From contig NZ_LRMM01000062.1 in assembly GCF_001647275.1 (NCBI RefSeq), positions 1-32,476 on the forward strand: a DNA stretch of 32,476 nt. Reading direction: 5' to 3'. The notes under the pieces were generated by a model. That model had not been told where the DNA came from. It made no database searches and was given only the letters and a program-made list of their open reading frames with translations. This stretch comes from Rufibacter ruber. GTDB lineage: Bacteria; Bacteroidota; Bacteroidia; Cytophagales; Hymenobacteraceae. Each line of letters starts with the position of its first letter. Position 1 is the first letter of the stretch. Positions 31,159-32,476 of this stretch are shown piece after piece. Position numbers and translations under genes: made by a program.

Positions 31159-32396
31159 TGGAGGAAATGACGGAAAAGACGAGCGGTTTTGAAGCCCTTA
31201 CCAAGGCCACAGCCCGCAGCCTTATGCCCAAAGAGTCAATGTTGGCGGTAGAAACCCGCAAGCGCAGCCTCTTCATTGGCATTCCCAAAGAATCCTCTTT
31301 GCAGGAGAACCGCATCGGGCTCACGCCCGAATCTGTAAAACAACTCACCGACCACGGCCACGAAGTCTGGATTGAATCCGGGGCCGGTGCGCCTTCCAAG
31401 TACTCAGACCATGAGTTTTCAGAGGCCGGCGGCGTGATTGTCTACTCCACCAAAGAAGTCTACGAAGCTGATATCCTTTTAAAGATTGCCCCGCCCACCT
31501 ATGATGAGATGGAGTTCCTGCGGCCGGGCCAAACCCTGATTTCGGCGCTGCAGATTGGGAGCCTCACCTCAGAATACATTGGCGCCCTCTGCCGCAAGAA
31601 AATCAACGCCATCTCTTTTGAGTTGCTCAAAGACAAATCGGGTTCAAAGCCGGTGGTACGGGCCATGAGCGAGATTGCAGGCAGCACCGTCATGCTCATC
31701 GCCGCCGAGTACCTGAGCAGCAGCAATGAAGGCAAAGGCGTGATTCTGGGCGGGATTACGGGCGTGCCGCCGTCCAAAGTAGTCATCATTGGGGCCGGAA
31801 CCGTGGCAGAATATGCCACCCGCGCCGCCCTCGGCCTGGGGGCCGAAGTAAAAGTCTTTGACGACCACCTCTATAAACTGCGCCGTCTCAAGCAGAACGT
31901 AGGCGCACAACTGTTCACCTCCACGCTAGACAATACCATTCTGCACAAGGAAATTCAGGACGCAGACGTGGTCATTGGTGCTGTCACCGCCGATGAAGGC
32001 CAAATCCCGTGCATGATTTCTGAGGAAGTAGTGTCCAGCATGAACCCCGGCTCGGTGATTATTGACGTGAGCATAGACGAAGGCGGTTGTTTTGAAACCT
32101 CAGAAATGACCACCCACAAGCGCCCCGTGTACCGCAAGTATGACGTGATACACTACTGCGTGCCCAACATTCCGTCACGGGTGCCCCGTACCGCCACCAA
32201 AGCCCTGAGCAACATCTTTACGCCCATGTTCCTGGAGATTTCCAAGTACGGCGGCGTGAACGAAGCCCTGTTTACCCACGAGCATTACCGCAGCGGCGTC
32301 TACATCTACAAAGGCAGCCTCACCAACGCCGCCATCGCCAAGAAATTCAACATGCGGTACAAGGAGTTGAGTTTGATGATAGCCGTGCGCAACTAG
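31155..32396 (+). CDS. ald: Alanine dehydrogenase
   Basis: This 413-residue NAD-dependent enzyme of the alanine dehydrogenase / pyridine nucleotide transhydrogenase alpha family converts L-alanine to pyruvate and ammonia. The N-terminal catalytic domain shows IGIPKESSLQENRIGLTPESV, and the nucleotide-binding fold has VVIIGAGTVAEYATRAALGLGAEVKVFDD (GxGxxA-like turn and the acidic D after the second strand). DVVIGAVTADEG and the VSIDEGGCFETSE segment are the usual ends of the domain. It is about 40 residues longer at the N-terminus than Bacillus Ald, as Bacteroidota homologues are. It is the last gene of the operon, and ATG 31155 or 31158 may start it. Transhydrogenase alpha is excluded by the missing partner and the DHG/ETSE contexts, though I hold this loosely. 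Confidence 0.88.
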   Translation: MMEEMTEKTSGFEALTKATARSLMPKESMLAVETRKRSLFIGIPKESSLQENRIGLTPESVKQLTDHGHEVWIESGAGAPSKYSDHEFSEAGGVIVYSTKEVYEADILLKIAPPTYDEMEFLRPGQTLISALQIGSLTSEYIGALCRKKINAISFELLKDKSGSKPVVRAMSEIAGSTVMLIAAEYLSSSNEGKGVILGGITGVPPSKVVIIGAGTVAEYATRAALGLGAEVKVFDDHLYKLRRLKQNVGAQLFTSTLDNTILHKEIQDADVVIGAVTADEGQIPCMISEEVVSSMNPGSVIIDVSIDEGGCFETSEMTTHKRPVYRKYDVIHYCVPNIPSRVPRTATKALSNIFTPMFLEISKYGGVNEALFTHEHYRSGVYIYKGSLTNAAIAKKFNMRYKELSLMIAVRN

Positions 32397-32435
32397 GAGC
32401 GGGATTTTCAGGATTGGAATAGTTATTTAGGGAGA

Positions 32436-32476
32436 ACCCGTTTTCGGCCTGTTTTTACAAAAACAGCAAAACGGGT
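32436..32476. repeat. CTGTTTT/AAAACAG palindromic repeat at window end
   Basis: ACCCGTTTTCGGCCTGTTTTTAC and AAAAACAGCAAAACGGGT pair with a small bulge. It begins 39 bp after the alanine dehydrogenase stop and may be its terminator; the window ends with the repeat. Confidence 0.8.

Overview
The window looks like a Bacteroidota chromosome, most likely Cytophagales and close to Hymenobacteraceae (Rufibacter, Pontibacter and Hymenobacter are the genera I would test first). The reasons are a PorX-type response regulator/PglZ protein (type IX secretion control), a fused LpxC-FabZ protein, a Bacteroidota-type alanine dehydrogenase, a LuxC-like acyl-CoA reductase divergent from a small 2[4Fe-4S] ferredoxin, and long intergenic spacers full of short palindromic repeats. 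No rRNA, tRNA or CRISPR array was seen.

Layout. Positions 1-19205 are ordinary chromosome: a small hypothetical protein, acyl-CoA reductase and ferredoxin, valS, a membrane-anchored hypothetical protein, a 2-oxo acid dehydrogenase E2, a cinA gene broken by a one-base frameshift (9469-9470), a DUF4197 lipoprotein, an erythromycin-esterase-family protein, the lipid A operon lpxD - lpxC/fabZ - lpxA - ABC ATPase on the minus strand, an SGNH hydrolase and a small hypothetical protein. Positions 27781-32396 resume the chromosome: HD phosphohydrolase (minus), then porX - tsaE - alanine dehydrogenase as an overlapping plus-strand operon. In many Bacteroidota the porX/HD gene pair and the lpx operon are close neighbours.

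Between them lies an integrated element of about 8.6 kb (19222-27824). It inserted into the last codons of the HD gene. A 34-bp imperfect direct repeat (30 of 34 identical by eye) marks the two ends. The left copy still carries the displaced original C-terminus and stop codon of the HD gene, while the element supplies a replacement tail at the right end. It encodes a tyrosine integrase, two small XRE repressor-like proteins, a lipoprotein with two cysteine-rich zinc-binding-type modules, a small serine recombinase with a candidate res/operator site, a lipocalin-like lipoprotein, an HTH-ImmA/IrrE metalloprotease with a short partner gene, and a protein resembling the filamentous-phage gene II (II/X) replication initiator. 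A hairpin- and G-rich noncoding stretch next to the replication gene is a candidate rolling-circle origin. I found no coat, assembly or conjugation genes, so the element is best described as an integrative rolling-circle plasmid or satellite-like element with unknown cargo.

A 36-48 bp palindromic repeat (GTTTT...CTGTTTT / AAAACAG...AAAAC) occurs about 15 times in chromosomal spacers, mostly just downstream of stop codons. I saw no copy inside the element, which independently supports its foreign origin.
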